This document shows positions 1-7,138 of a DNA stretch of 8,164 bases, in pieces. The stretch is from an uncultured Sediminibacterium sp. GTDB lineage: Bacteria > Bacteroidota > Bacteroidia > Chitinophagales > Chitinophagaceae. The notes beneath the pieces were generated by a model. It was not told the DNA's origin and made no database searches. It worked only from the letters and a program-made list of their open reading frames with translations. The stretch spans positions 1 through 8,164 of the forward strand of contig CALEST010000335.1 in the NCBI GenBank assembly GCA_937907555.1, read 5' to 3'. The position numbers were made by a program, and so were the translations under genes. Each line of letters begins with the position of its first letter. Within the stretch, counting starts at the first letter, position 1.

Positions 1-24
1 ATGGCTGCTGCTAAGCCAGGCTTC

Positions 25-624
25 TCAAGGAACTAAAAAAATATTCAGCAATGCCAGAAAAATCATCCAGCCTAAAAAAATTCCATATACCAGTTTTTGA
101 TTGGAGAGATAACCAATCATTTCTTTCTGAGTAATCATTCTTACGGGAACTTCTACAGACTCACCGCTTTTATCAATCTCAATCATCAATCCCTCGGTAT
201 TAAAAGGAATGGGAAACCAATAATCGGGATCATCCAGGAATCTCTTTTTAAATGGAAAATAATCGCCCGATTCAAAAGCAAGTACAGGTTGATTGTTCTT
301 CAGCGTATAAATTCTGATTTCATTAATATGGGGATTAGCCACCTGAAGAAAATATCCAGGTGCGGCAGGGGTCTCAACAAAAATCCACCATTTGTTCGCT
401 GAAAAGCCAGGATTAAAAAATCCATTCTCTACTATTCTCTTACTGTTCTGAAATTGAAGTGCGGCCTGATCGGGTGTTAGTTTGCCTTTATCCTCCAGTA
501 CTTTCATACTGACTGTCTCAAAACTTTTGCCTGAATACGTTATTGAATAAAGAGAAAGAATGAAGCCCGCAAAAAGCAAAAAACTAACAATGATAGCAAG
601 TGGTTTGTTATTGAATTTAAACAT
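25..624 (-). pseudogene. 7TMR-DISM sensor N-terminal part, truncated after the first helix of the 7TM domain
   Basis: The 199-residue reading frame begins with a membrane anchor or uncleaved signal (about 9-28), then a periplasmic 7TMR-DISM extracellular domain of the type-2 kind (about 45-165, with the NKWWIFVE, YFLQVANPHI and EIRIYTL strands), then YGIFLGWMIFLALLNIFL (180-197), which is the usual first helix of the 7TM-DISM domain. A TGA at 25-27 then ends it. Intact relatives continue through six more helices and usually a histidine kinase, GGDEF or similar output domain. The stop comes just after a run of seven A (35-41, plus strand). Adding one base there would restore an SLR-like sequence but meets a TAG at 11-13; removing one meets a stop at once. 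It could be a decayed sensor, a genuine short membrane protein, or a sequence error near the window edge. It starts 6 nt after the amidase stop. Typing it as a pseudogene is inference. Confidence 0.6.
35..41. other. A7 homopolymer next to the premature stop of the 7TMR-DISM gene
   Basis: Seven consecutive A on the plus strand (seven T on the coding strand) lie 7 nt upstream of the TGA that ends the sensor gene. Runs like this are common sites of frameshift by mutation, phase variation or sequencing error, so this is the first place to check when judging whether the truncation is real. Confidence 0.5.
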
Positions 625-630
625 TGACTG

Positions 631-2286
631 CTATTTGAGAAAGTTTGGTGGGAAAATGGTTTCCCATTCGGTTAAGGATTGATAATATTTTGCGGCCAAT
701 AAAATCGAAGCTTCATCAAATAAGTTTCCAATAAAACTGATACTGGTTGGAAGCCCGGTTCTTTTGTCAAAACCCGTAGGAGTACAAACAACTGGCTGCC
801 CGGTCAGGTTGGTAATAGCAGACTGGTTGCCACTTCCTCTTGTTGGACAAATTAATACATCAATATCCTTTAGGGCTGCATGAATTTTTTGCTGAAGTTG
901 ATAGCGAATTCGGTTGGCATTTACATATTCCACTGCCGGAACCAATCGGGAGACCCTGAAACTATTGGGCCAGTCAAAAGGGCCCTGTCTGGTTAATTCA
1001 TCATCAATATTGTAGCGGGTTAATTCATCAAATGCCGCTGCAGATTCTGCACTGATGATAACATCCATTATATTTGCCTTGTATACAGATGTATCCGGGA
1101 ACTCAACAGGAATCAATTCAATCCCCTGCTCTTTAAAAGTGTTCAATACCTTCCATTCGGCTCTGGATGTATCCCTGATTAAGTCAAAATAGTTTTTTGC
1201 ATATCCGATCCTGAGTTTTTTAATCTCTCCATCTGGCTGATAGTTGAAGGGGACATTTACCGCTGATCTGTCTAAATCATCTGTGCCATGTATATAACTA
1301 AATACAATGGCAGCGTCTTCTGCGGATCTGCAGATAGGGCCAATTTTATCTAAGCTCCAGCTTAATGCCATTGCACCCGTTCTACTGATTCTTCCAAAAG
1401 TAGGTCTTAGGCCCGTGGCCCCACAGGTTGAAGAAGGAGAAATAATAGAGCCCCAGGTTTCTGTTCCAATGGCAAAGGGAACCAATCCGGCTACCGTTGC
1501 AGAAGCCGAACCTGCAGAGGAACCGGAAGAACCTGTTTTTAAATTCCAGGGGTTTCTGGTTCTGCCACCAAACCAATAATCTCCCATGGCCAGTGAGCCA
1601 AGCGTAAACTTGGCAACCAATACAGCACCCGCTTCTGAAAGTCGATGGTAGACATAAGCATCTTCGTCTATAACCTGATCTTTATAGGGTGCTGCGCCCC
1701 AGGTGGTTTTTGTTCCCTTCACCGAAAACAAGTCTTTTAGACCATAAGGTATGCCATGCAATAAGCCCCTGTATTTTCCGGCAGCAATTTCATCATCTGC
1801 TTTTTTTGCCTGCTCCATGGCAAGGTCTTCGGTAATGGATATAACACATTGTAAACTATCTCCGTATTGGCGAATACGATTGATAAAGAAACGGGTAAGC
1901 TCTACTGAACTTATTTTTTTAGATTTAAGAAGTGCGGCCAAATCGGATACACTATAAAACGCCAGTTCTGACAGCTGTTGCGGAAGTGCAACTCCTTTAT
2001 TTAACTTCCATTTTATTGGTTTTTGTTTGGTGGGCAGTTCCAGTCCGGGCACAATGGGATTTTGCCAAAGACTCATGGGAACGCTGTTGAGAATACTGGC
2101 TTTGTGCATATCAGCATAGACTTTTACATTGTCTTTGATACCCACATACATGGTATCAATTTCTTTTTCGTTGAATTGCAAATGAAAAAGCTTTGCTGCA
2201 GATGCAATGTCTTTTTTTGAAATAGTGTCCTGTGCGCTTGTCTCTATAACGAATAGCAGACTTAGCAGAAGTAATAGGTTTCTCAT
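631..2286 (-). CDS. Secreted amidase-signature family hydrolase
   Basis: This 551-residue enzyme belongs to the amidase signature family (GatA/FAAH-like), which hydrolyses amide bonds with a Ser-cisSer-Lys triad. A signal peptide covers 1-18 (cut before QDTIS). A helical extension (about 25-100) precedes the domain, as in other exported members of this family. The triad is visible: Lys184 in GLKD, cis-Ser253 in TGSSGSSAGS (251-260) and nucleophile Ser280 in GTETWGS (274-280). GATGLRPTFGR (289-299) follows, as expected. The length is normal for a full exported amidase and there is no break. AGGAA sits just before the ATG, giving one of the better ribosome sites here. The 37-nt gap upstream is the largest in the unit. 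The substrate is unknown. Its position beside acyltransferases suggests N-acyl or peptide-like envelope material, but a general periplasmic amide scavenger is equally possible. Confidence 0.92.
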   Translation of the reverse strand: MRNLLLLLSLLFVIETSAQDTISKKDIASAAKLFHLQFNEKEIDTMYVGIKDNVKVYADMHKASILNSVPMSLWQNPIVPGLELPTKQKPIKWKLNKGVALPQQLSELAFYSVSDLAALLKSKKISSVELTRFFINRIRQYGDSLQCVISITEDLAMEQAKKADDEIAAGKYRGLLHGIPYGLKDLFSVKGTKTTWGAAPYKDQVIDEDAYVYHRLSEAGAVLVAKFTLGSLAMGDYWFGGRTRNPWNLKTGSSGSSAGSASATVAGLVPFAIGTETWGSIISPSSTCGATGLRPTFGRISRTGAMALSWSLDKIGPICRSAEDAAIVFSYIHGTDDLDRSAVNVPFNYQPDGEIKKLRIGYAKNYFDLIRDTSRAEWKVLNTFKEQGIELIPVEFPDTSVYKANIMDVIISAESAAAFDELTRYNIDDELTRQGPFDWPNSFRVSRLVPAVEYVNANRIRYQLQQKIHAALKDIDVLICPTRGSGNQSAITNLTGQPVVCTPTGFDKRTGLPTSISFIGNLFDEASILLAAKYYQSLTEWETIFPPNFLK

Positions 2287-2300
2287 GGTTCCTACAAATT
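2287..2300 (-). promoter_or_regulatory. Ribosome binding site of the secreted amidase
   Basis: On the coding strand the bases just before the amidase ATG read TTTGTAGGAACC, with AGGAA close to the start. Most other starts in the window have only A-rich or AT-rich leaders, so this gene may be translated more independently of its upstream neighbour. Confidence 0.4.
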
Positions 2301-2323
2301 AGCAATATTATTGGGCTGAACCA

Positions 2324-3241
2324 TTATTCGTTTGGATTTTTCACCAAAACAATGCACCTGGCCATAATCGTTAGCAACAATAAAGGCAAAATACTCAGCC
2401 AGCCAAAAAGGGAAACAGCGCATGCACCAATGATCACAATAAGTATTGGGTAAAACAACAATAAAGCGGCAAATAAAACAGAATCATGAAATACCGTGTT
2501 GCTGGTTTTGCTTATTATCCGGGCATTCAGCCAATGGAAAATCCCGCGATGTAATACGTAACCAATCTGTCCAAGAAATTTCACAACAGTGCCTTGAGCT
2601 GGCTTTTCATTTTCGGGCACATTAATTAACGGATTCAAGTCTTGCTGAATATACTCATTGAAATGGCGCATATTTCTGGCCCTGTCATTAAATGGAAACA
2701 ATTGTTCCGATTTTAATGGTTTACCTGGAATAATTTGTACAGTTGATCCCCAGGTATTAAAACGATTGTACGCTATTCCAAGTGGAAGGATCTGTAATGG
2801 TTTCTTTCCCTCATAATCAAGCGCAATTCTGGCTGCGCCTTTTTTAAAGGGCTGCAGCTGATTGGTTAACAAACAAATTCCTTCTATAAATATGAGTACG
2901 ATACCCTCGTTTTGCAACACTTTCTGAGAAGCTTTAAATGCGTATTCATTCAGGTAAAGGTTTTCCTTGCCTTCACTTAATCTGTAAATGGGAATCATAT
3001 TGAGCAGGCCTAATAAAAACCGGTGTACGGGTTTTTTAAAAGCATCTCCTCTTGCCAGAAAATGGATGGGCTTTTTAAAATATGCCCCAATTAAAATGGC
3101 ATCTAAAAAAGAATTGGGGTGGTTGGCGATAATTAATACCGGACCTTTTATATCATATACAGTTGAATAGCTTACATGGATTTTTCTGAAGAAAAAATAG
3201 AGGGCAATTCGTATAAAGGGCTTAATAATCCTGTATAACAA
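2324..3241 (-). CDS. PlsC-type 1-acyl-glycerol-phosphate / lysophospholipid acyltransferase, TTG start
   Basis: This 305-residue membrane protein belongs to the PlsC/LPLAT acyltransferase superfamily, which transfers fatty acyl chains to lysophospholipids or other lipids at the inner membrane. Motif I is NHPNSFLDA (40-48) with His41 and Asp47, the H-x5-D form often seen in this phylum's branch. The RGD at 64-66 fits motif II, FIEGICL (118-124) replaces the usual FPEG motif III, and ILPLGIAY (151-158) fits motif IV. An amphipathic or membrane N-terminus (1-20) and two C-terminal hydrophobic helices (about 252-275 and 279-299) flank the domain. The only usual start before motif I is TTG at 3239-3241. 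The first internal ATG is Met82, beyond the catalytic His, and the reading frame is closed upstream by a TAA inside the barrel gene. The exact acceptor cannot be told. Its neighbours hint at an envelope lipid or lipid-linked glycan rather than housekeeping phospholipid synthesis; that is inference. Confidence 0.88.
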   Translation of the reverse strand: MLYRIIKPFIRIALYFFFRKIHVSYSTVYDIKGPVLIIANHPNSFLDAILIGAYFKKPIHFLARGDAFKKPVHRFLLGLLNMIPIYRLSEGKENLYLNEYAFKASQKVLQNEGIVLIFIEGICLLTNQLQPFKKGAARIALDYEGKKPLQILPLGIAYNRFNTWGSTVQIIPGKPLKSEQLFPFNDRARNMRHFNEYIQQDLNPLINVPENEKPAQGTVVKFLGQIGYVLHRGIFHWLNARIISKTSNTVFHDSVLFAALLLFYPILIVIIGACAVSLFGWLSILPLLLLTIMARCIVLVKNPNE

Positions 3242-3254
3242 AGGATAAAATTTT

Positions 3255-4082
3255 CTACGGTAATCTTACTGTAACAAAGAAATTAACACCCAAACCCAAT
3301 CCTGCATTACGACCCAACAATGTATAATATGCCTGAATAGTTGGGGTAATGGATCTGTTTATTTTTCTTCCAACACTTACATTCAAAGTAGCAGCATTGA
3401 AGTTTTTGTTTAATTGCAAATTTGGATTAAACGCGGTGTTCACACTTTGAGAAACCAGATGGGCAAGGGATGCGGTTACCGAAGTATGCTTATTGTACAT
3501 TTTCCCGATTGTTAAGGATCCCCGGTACTGATTGGGGCCGTCCTGTGAATCTAAAAAGCGGGTATACATGAACTCAAGTATGGCATATCCATTCTTATAC
3601 GGTGTAAAAGAATAATTGGCGCCTAGCATAACAGCTTTGGATGCAAATCCCAGGTAGGGGGTTTGGTTGTTCTGATACGCGGGCACACCCACAGCGGTTT
3701 TTAAAGTGAAATAACGTTTATAATCCACAGAAGGAAAATGAAAAGACAATCCAATATTTATATCTGTAATTCCAGCCCTTGTTTCAGAATTATTACCGTT
3801 TACCAGGGTTTGTTTTGCAAAAGGTAAGGTAGCCGTTAAATCAATTCTTCTTCCAAGGCCATGCATAACGTTTAAACTATAGAAAGTAGATTGAAAATAA
3901 TCGCCGGGAAAGTTATTGGTCAGCTTTCCGTTTGCGTCAAAAAACTTATCAGAATAAAAATAATTAAAGGTCCCCGTAATGGCTGTTCTTCGCTTACCTA
4001 TCGGATAATCGGCCCTGGCCTCACCAATGGAAAGCACCATTACCGTAAAAAGAAAAATGATATATGATTTTGACAATTGCAT
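3255..4082 (-). CDS. Secreted beta-barrel-like outer membrane protein 2 (275 aa)
   Basis: This is a paralog of the product at 7139-7966 and has exactly the same length. Residues 1-24 are a signal peptide (hydrophobic run then GEARA before DYPIG). The mature part alternates hydrophobic and polar residues with many Tyr, Phe, Asn and Gly, and probably folds as an outer-membrane beta-barrel. Conserved marks shared with the paralog are PIG just after cleavage, FDANG (48-52), a VP.Y turn (133-136), FNPN (218-221), GRKI (238-241; the paralog has GRRI) and GRNAG (257-261), then a C-terminal strand FFVTVRLP. I do not recognise a characterised family. A transporter-like or pathway-associated porin is possible, and a structural or anchoring role for the neighbouring esterase is equally open. 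Its ATG is 4 nt after the esterase stop and its TAG is 13 nt before the PlsC start, so it is tightly packed in the operon. Confidence 0.82.
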   Translation of the reverse strand: MQLSKSYIIFLFTVMVLSIGEARADYPIGKRRTAITGTFNYFYSDKFFDANGKLTNNFPGDYFQSTFYSLNVMHGLGRRIDLTATLPFAKQTLVNGNNSETRAGITDINIGLSFHFPSVDYKRYFTLKTAVGVPAYQNNQTPYLGFASKAVMLGANYSFTPYKNGYAILEFMYTRFLDSQDGPNQYRGSLTIGKMYNKHTSVTASLAHLVSQSVNTAFNPNLQLNKNFNAATLNVSVGRKINRSITPTIQAYYTLLGRNAGLGLGVNFFVTVRLP

Positions 4083-4086
4083 GTAT

Positions 4087-5340
4087 TTATCTTTTCCGTC
4101 TTTTTACTGCTTGTTCAGCAAACCAGATTCCAATAAATGAATTATGATACACCGGAATTTCATGACCCAAATCAGGGAAAATATATAATTCACTGGCAGC
4201 TCTTGCGTCCATTCTCAATTTATTATAGGCTGCAATGGCACTGCCTGGCGAAATAAAATCGTCTTGCAAACCCACTGCATATAAAACAGGACACTGTATT
4301 TTGGGCATGAAATTCTGCAAGTCGAAATAATTGAACGTCTCCAACATTTGTTCTTCTGTAAAGTCGGGATTATCTCTTAGGTATCTCACGATTGCATCGG
4401 AGGGAAATGTTAATACGCGTTTACTTTTTCCAACAGCAAAACTGTTTTTCCAATCGGCAAAAACCGGGTTACTTGCAATAACCGCATTAATCTTATCGGG
4501 CACTAATGCAGCAGTTACCAGACCCATGGTTGCACCCTGACTACCACCAAAGGCTAAAACACGACTTAAATCCATACCCATATGTTCGTGGGAGTAAACA
4601 AAATCAACTGCGCGGATACAATCCATGTATATGCCTTTATAAACATATGCATTTTTATCTTCTGCATTAATCATTATCTGCTCTTTGTCATCGGGGTTAA
4701 ATTCTTTCTGGTATTTTTTATCAATCCCTCTTACATTAACAGCAAATGAAATAAACTCATCAAACAGCAATGGAAATACTTCTTTTTTGTATCCTCCGTA
4801 TCCAATAATTACAGGATATTTTCCCTTTAATTTAGGAATAGACAAGAATCCATAAAATGGAAACTCATCCAGGCCTACCATATCTACACGATAAACATCG
4901 TGGTATTTGGTGCTATGCTCTTCACTACGGGTTATTTTATATTGAGGATCTACTTTTGCCAGATCGCTCATGGCTGTTTGCCAGAACTCATCAAAATCGG
5001 GTGGCAAATAATACGGTGTGTTGATTCTTCCTATTTCATATCCAAAAGCATACTGAGCTGTATCATCATAAGTAGAGGTGTTGGTTGCCGCTCTTAAATT
5101 GTAGATGCCCTCTTTTTCAGGTTTGGGTATTTCAATCTGAAAACTTCGCTGACCCTTGGGTGCAATTTTTAGTTTCACCTGCGTTTTACTAACCACCTGA
5201 CCCATTTCCGTTTCAACGATGGCAGTGAATGTACCTTCCTGCTTAACTTTATATTTGTTGGCAATAGAAACAGAATATTTAATTTTTTCTCCGGAATAGA
5301 ACACACCGTCTTTCTTGTAGGGCTTGAGTTTAATAATCAT
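4087..5340 (-). CDS. CE7-type acetyl xylan esterase / cephalosporin-C deacetylase-like hydrolase with N-terminal Ig-like domain
   Basis: This 417-residue protein has an Ig-like beta domain (about 1-100) followed by an alpha/beta hydrolase of the CE7/AXE1 family (about 108-412), enzymes that remove acetyl groups from sugars. Visible landmarks are IGYGG (179-183; Tyr181 fits the oxyanion Tyr), GGSQG (265-269) with nucleophile Ser267, QDDFISP (359-365) with catalytic Asp360 or Asp361, AIAAYN (368-373), and GHE (392-394) with catalytic His393. The usual CE7 RGQ motif reads RGI (204-206). All triad residues are present, so activity is likely. No signal peptide is encoded from this ATG, although Ig-CE7 proteins of this phylum are normally exported as far as I recall. 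The upstream Ig-like gene is in the same frame, one TAA and 9 nt away, and does carry a signal peptide. AAGGGGAA directly before the ATG could serve as a ribosome binding site. The TAA stop is 4 nt before barrel protein 2. Confidence 0.9.
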   Translation of the reverse strand: MIIKLKPYKKDGVFYSGEKIKYSVSIANKYKVKQEGTFTAIVETEMGQVVSKTQVKLKIAPKGQRSFQIEIPKPEKEGIYNLRAATNTSTYDDTAQYAFGYEIGRINTPYYLPPDFDEFWQTAMSDLAKVDPQYKITRSEEHSTKYHDVYRVDMVGLDEFPFYGFLSIPKLKGKYPVIIGYGGYKKEVFPLLFDEFISFAVNVRGIDKKYQKEFNPDDKEQIMINAEDKNAYVYKGIYMDCIRAVDFVYSHEHMGMDLSRVLAFGGSQGATMGLVTAALVPDKINAVIASNPVFADWKNSFAVGKSKRVLTFPSDAIVRYLRDNPDFTEEQMLETFNYFDLQNFMPKIQCPVLYAVGLQDDFISPGSAIAAYNKLRMDARAASELYIFPDLGHEIPVYHNSFIGIWFAEQAVKRRKR

Positions 5341-5820
5341 TTCCCCTTCTTAGTAGGCTTCCTCTTCGGGCGGTGGTGCTTCTCCAACCTGATCTGCCCC
5401 CAAACTTTGTCTACCTGGATCGCCAGACAAATTATCAGCCGACCAGTTAACAGGTGGCGTATTTACAATTGGCTCCTGCTGGGTTGATGGTTTTCGGTCT
5501 TTAGATTTCCGGGGAGGGCCTATATAGGCAAAGCTGCCATCGTAATTGCTATTGAAATTGGTAAGTTCAATGGCCATTTTAATGGTATATGTCCCCTCTT
5601 TTTCAATGGGCACATCAAAATTCGCCGTCAAGGTTTTTTTGGCATTTACTTTTACGTCCAAGCTATTTTGCAATACTTCCTGATTGGCATTGTCGTAAAC
5701 CGTATATATTAAAGTGCCTTCCTGGGCATCTTTCAGATTGTTCACAAACTGAATTTTATACTTTACAGGAAACTTTCGGTTGAACCTTGCTTTTTTATTG
5801 TAGGGTAAAATATTTACAAT
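5038..5820 (-). repeat. Diverged tandem pair of Ig-like domains split by a stop codon
   Basis: Residues 40-139 of the secreted Ig-like protein (5521-5820) and residues 1-101 of the esterase (5038-5340) align over nearly their full length with one or two short gaps. Shared landmarks in order are PY.KK, KYK/KYS, QEGT, a K.Q/K.T strand, EKEG.Y and a final aromatic strand. Between them lie a disordered tail, a TAA and nine bases, all in a single reading frame. The pattern fits an old domain duplication. The protein-level similarity is clear but the DNA is well diverged, so this is not a recent repeat. Confidence 0.72.
5341..5349 (-). promoter_or_regulatory. Possible ribosome binding site for the Ig-CE7 esterase
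   Basis: The nine bases between the TAA of the Ig-like gene and the esterase ATG read GAAGGGGAA on the coding strand. The purine-rich AAGGGG core is one of the few Shine-Dalgarno-like sites in the window, though it lies very close to the ATG. It supports separate initiation at 5340 rather than expression only by readthrough of the preceding in-frame stop. Confidence 0.4.
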
Positions 5821-5937
5821 AACCGGGTCCTTGGTCTTGCTTTTCTGGGCAAATCCATTGTCTGCAAAACAAATGATTCCCGATATCAAGAAAATCAATG
5901 GTAGTGCTGAGAATCGGTATTGGAACTTTAATATCAT
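5350..5937 (-). CDS. Secreted Ig-like domain protein with acidic proline-rich tail
   Basis: This 195-residue product has a signal peptide (1-30, ending DNGFA before QKSK), then a single Ig/beta-sandwich domain (about 38-139), then a low-complexity tail (140-195) rich in Pro, Gln, Asp and Glu that ends PPPEEEAY. No catalytic motif is present. The Ig domain resembles the N-terminus of the neighbouring esterase: PYNKKARF versus PYKKDGVF, PVKYKIQF versus KIKYSVSI, QEGTLIY versus QEGTFTA, and EKEGTYTIK versus EKEGIYNLR, in the same order and spacing. The start is fixed by the ATGA overlap with the upstream acyltransferase. Its TAA stop (5350-5352) lies 9 nt before the esterase ATG and in the same frame, so the tail could once have been, or could still occasionally be, a linker to the esterase. 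Alternatively it is an independent periplasmic or surface partner of that enzyme. Confidence 0.85.
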   Translation of the reverse strand: MILKFQYRFSALPLIFLISGIICFADNGFAQKSKTKDPVIVNILPYNKKARFNRKFPVKYKIQFVNNLKDAQEGTLIYTVYDNANQEVLQNSLDVKVNAKKTLTANFDVPIEKEGTYTIKMAIELTNFNSNYDGSFAYIGPPRKSKDRKPSTQQEPIVNTPPVNWSADNLSGDPGRQSLGADQVGEAPPPEEEAY

Positions 5938-7124
5938 CTTGCGGTTTTCTTTTCTAAGAAATTCGACTTTCTGATGTATAAATTAATAGGCTCTTCTATA
6001 AACTTATATAAAATAATCGAAATGATAGTGAGTATAAAGAGGTGAGAAAACAATACCAATGCCGTATAATTCAAGTGTTCAGACAGCCACCAGTATTCAT
6101 TTTTATCTAACCATGCATAAAAAGAATCCGCCGTATTGTGCAACCAGTTAGAGGTAAGATTCGAGATAAAGCCAAGATGGATTAAGTAAAGTATATAAGA
6201 GCTTTTGCCAACCAGTTCACCAATTTTGCTTCCCAATATTTTTTTGGGGATAGAATTCTCTTTTATCAATCCATAAAAGAACATGCAAATGAAAACGGGG
6301 AGGATTACATTATTGGTAAAAATACCAATTGGTTGGTATAGTGCAAATGGCACTTCTGCGCTGATTGGCTGATTAATCATAATTAGATTGGTGCAGCCAA
6401 TTCCTATTATTCCCAGCCAGGTAAACAAGGAAAAATTGCTTACGCTGTCGTCCGCTTTTCTAATAATCATGGCAAGTACCATACCCGAAAAGAACTCAAC
6501 GGTTCTTCCTAAAAAAGTAGAGATGAATAAAAACTTAAATGATCCGAAGAATCCATAAAAATCTACATTTCTAAAAATCAGCACCAGCAATACACCCACA
6601 CCGGTTACTACCAATGGCGCTACCAGAAAATAAACCTTGCTTCTTTTTATCAACAAAAAGAAAATGGGGGCAGAAAAATAAAAACACTCTTCAACGGTTA
6701 ATGACCAGCCTTGTGCAATCCCCGTAAATTTCATGTCATCAAAAAATCCACGCAGGAAAGTAATGTTCATGATGAACAAAGTGGCCGGACTGTTCTTTCC
6801 GTTGTAAATACTGTTATCATTGGCTATCCAGGCATATAGAAAAACGGCAATCGTTAAAATAAGATAGATGGGATATACCCTTGCTATCCTGTTTTTTAAA
6901 TATTTCCGCATCCAGCTTCCGGACAATTCTACAGTATCATAATAGCGCAAACAAATTAAAAATCCACTCAAAACAAAGAACATGGAAAGGGGAAAATGAA
7001 ATTCATTCAATACCCTGAACAATAACGGCGGAAAATCCTGCTGGTTAAAATGATGAAAAAATATCAAAATAGAAGCAAGGCCTCTTACCCCTGTTAAGGA
7101 TGGAATGTACTGTTTTGCCGTCAT
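5934..7124 (-). CDS. Acyltransferase-3 family membrane O-acyltransferase
   Basis: This 396-residue protein belongs to the acyltransferase-3 family (OafA/NodX/WecH-like), inner-membrane proteins that move acyl groups, usually acetyl, onto sugars or other envelope molecules. It opens with SLTGVRGLASILIFFHHF (residues 9-26), which holds the family Arg-x10-His pair (Arg14, His25). Further family marks are FFVLSGFL (49-56), GWSLTVEECFYF (139-150), GKSSYILYLIH (306-316) and FIEEPI (375-380) in the last helix. Roughly ten hydrophobic helices run through it and there is no attached SGNH domain. The length is normal for a stand-alone member. Its TGA stop overlaps the ATG of the downstream Ig-like gene (ATGA, 5934-5937), which points to translational coupling. 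The next genes encode a secreted Ig-like protein and an esterase, so its product may be deacylated or bound by them; that is inference. The acceptor is unknown. Confidence 0.93.
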   Translation of the reverse strand: MTAKQYIPSLTGVRGLASILIFFHHFNQQDFPPLLFRVLNEFHFPLSMFFVLSGFLICLRYYDTVELSGSWMRKYLKNRIARVYPIYLILTIAVFLYAWIANDNSIYNGKNSPATLFIMNITFLRGFFDDMKFTGIAQGWSLTVEECFYFSAPIFFLLIKRSKVYFLVAPLVVTGVGVLLVLIFRNVDFYGFFGSFKFLFISTFLGRTVEFFSGMVLAMIIRKADDSVSNFSLFTWLGIIGIGCTNLIMINQPISAEVPFALYQPIGIFTNNVILPVFICMFFYGLIKENSIPKKILGSKIGELVGKSSYILYLIHLGFISNLTSNWLHNTADSFYAWLDKNEYWWLSEHLNYTALVLFSHLFILTIISIILYKFIEEPINLYIRKSNFLEKKTAR

Positions 7125-7138
7125 TAATTATAGATTTT

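Noticed and set aside
1..24. Possible terminator downstream of the sensor gene, from AAGCC and GGCTT
   Set aside because: The two arms are separated by a single base, so no stable loop can form, and no T-run follows.
97..402. Plus-strand open frame of about 100 codons
   Set aside because: It lies wholly opposite the sensor gene, its product has no recognisable domain, and the minus-strand frame shows clear family features.
1307..1579. Plus-strand open frame with an Ala/Pro/Glu-rich product
   Set aside because: It is antisense to the conserved glycine- and serine-rich core of the amidase. The composition follows from the complement of those codons.
2287..2323. Possible Bacteroidota promoter in the 37-nt gap before the amidase
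   Set aside because: TAATTTG resembles the -7 element TAnnTTTG but is one base short, and no convincing TTTG lies at the right distance upstream.
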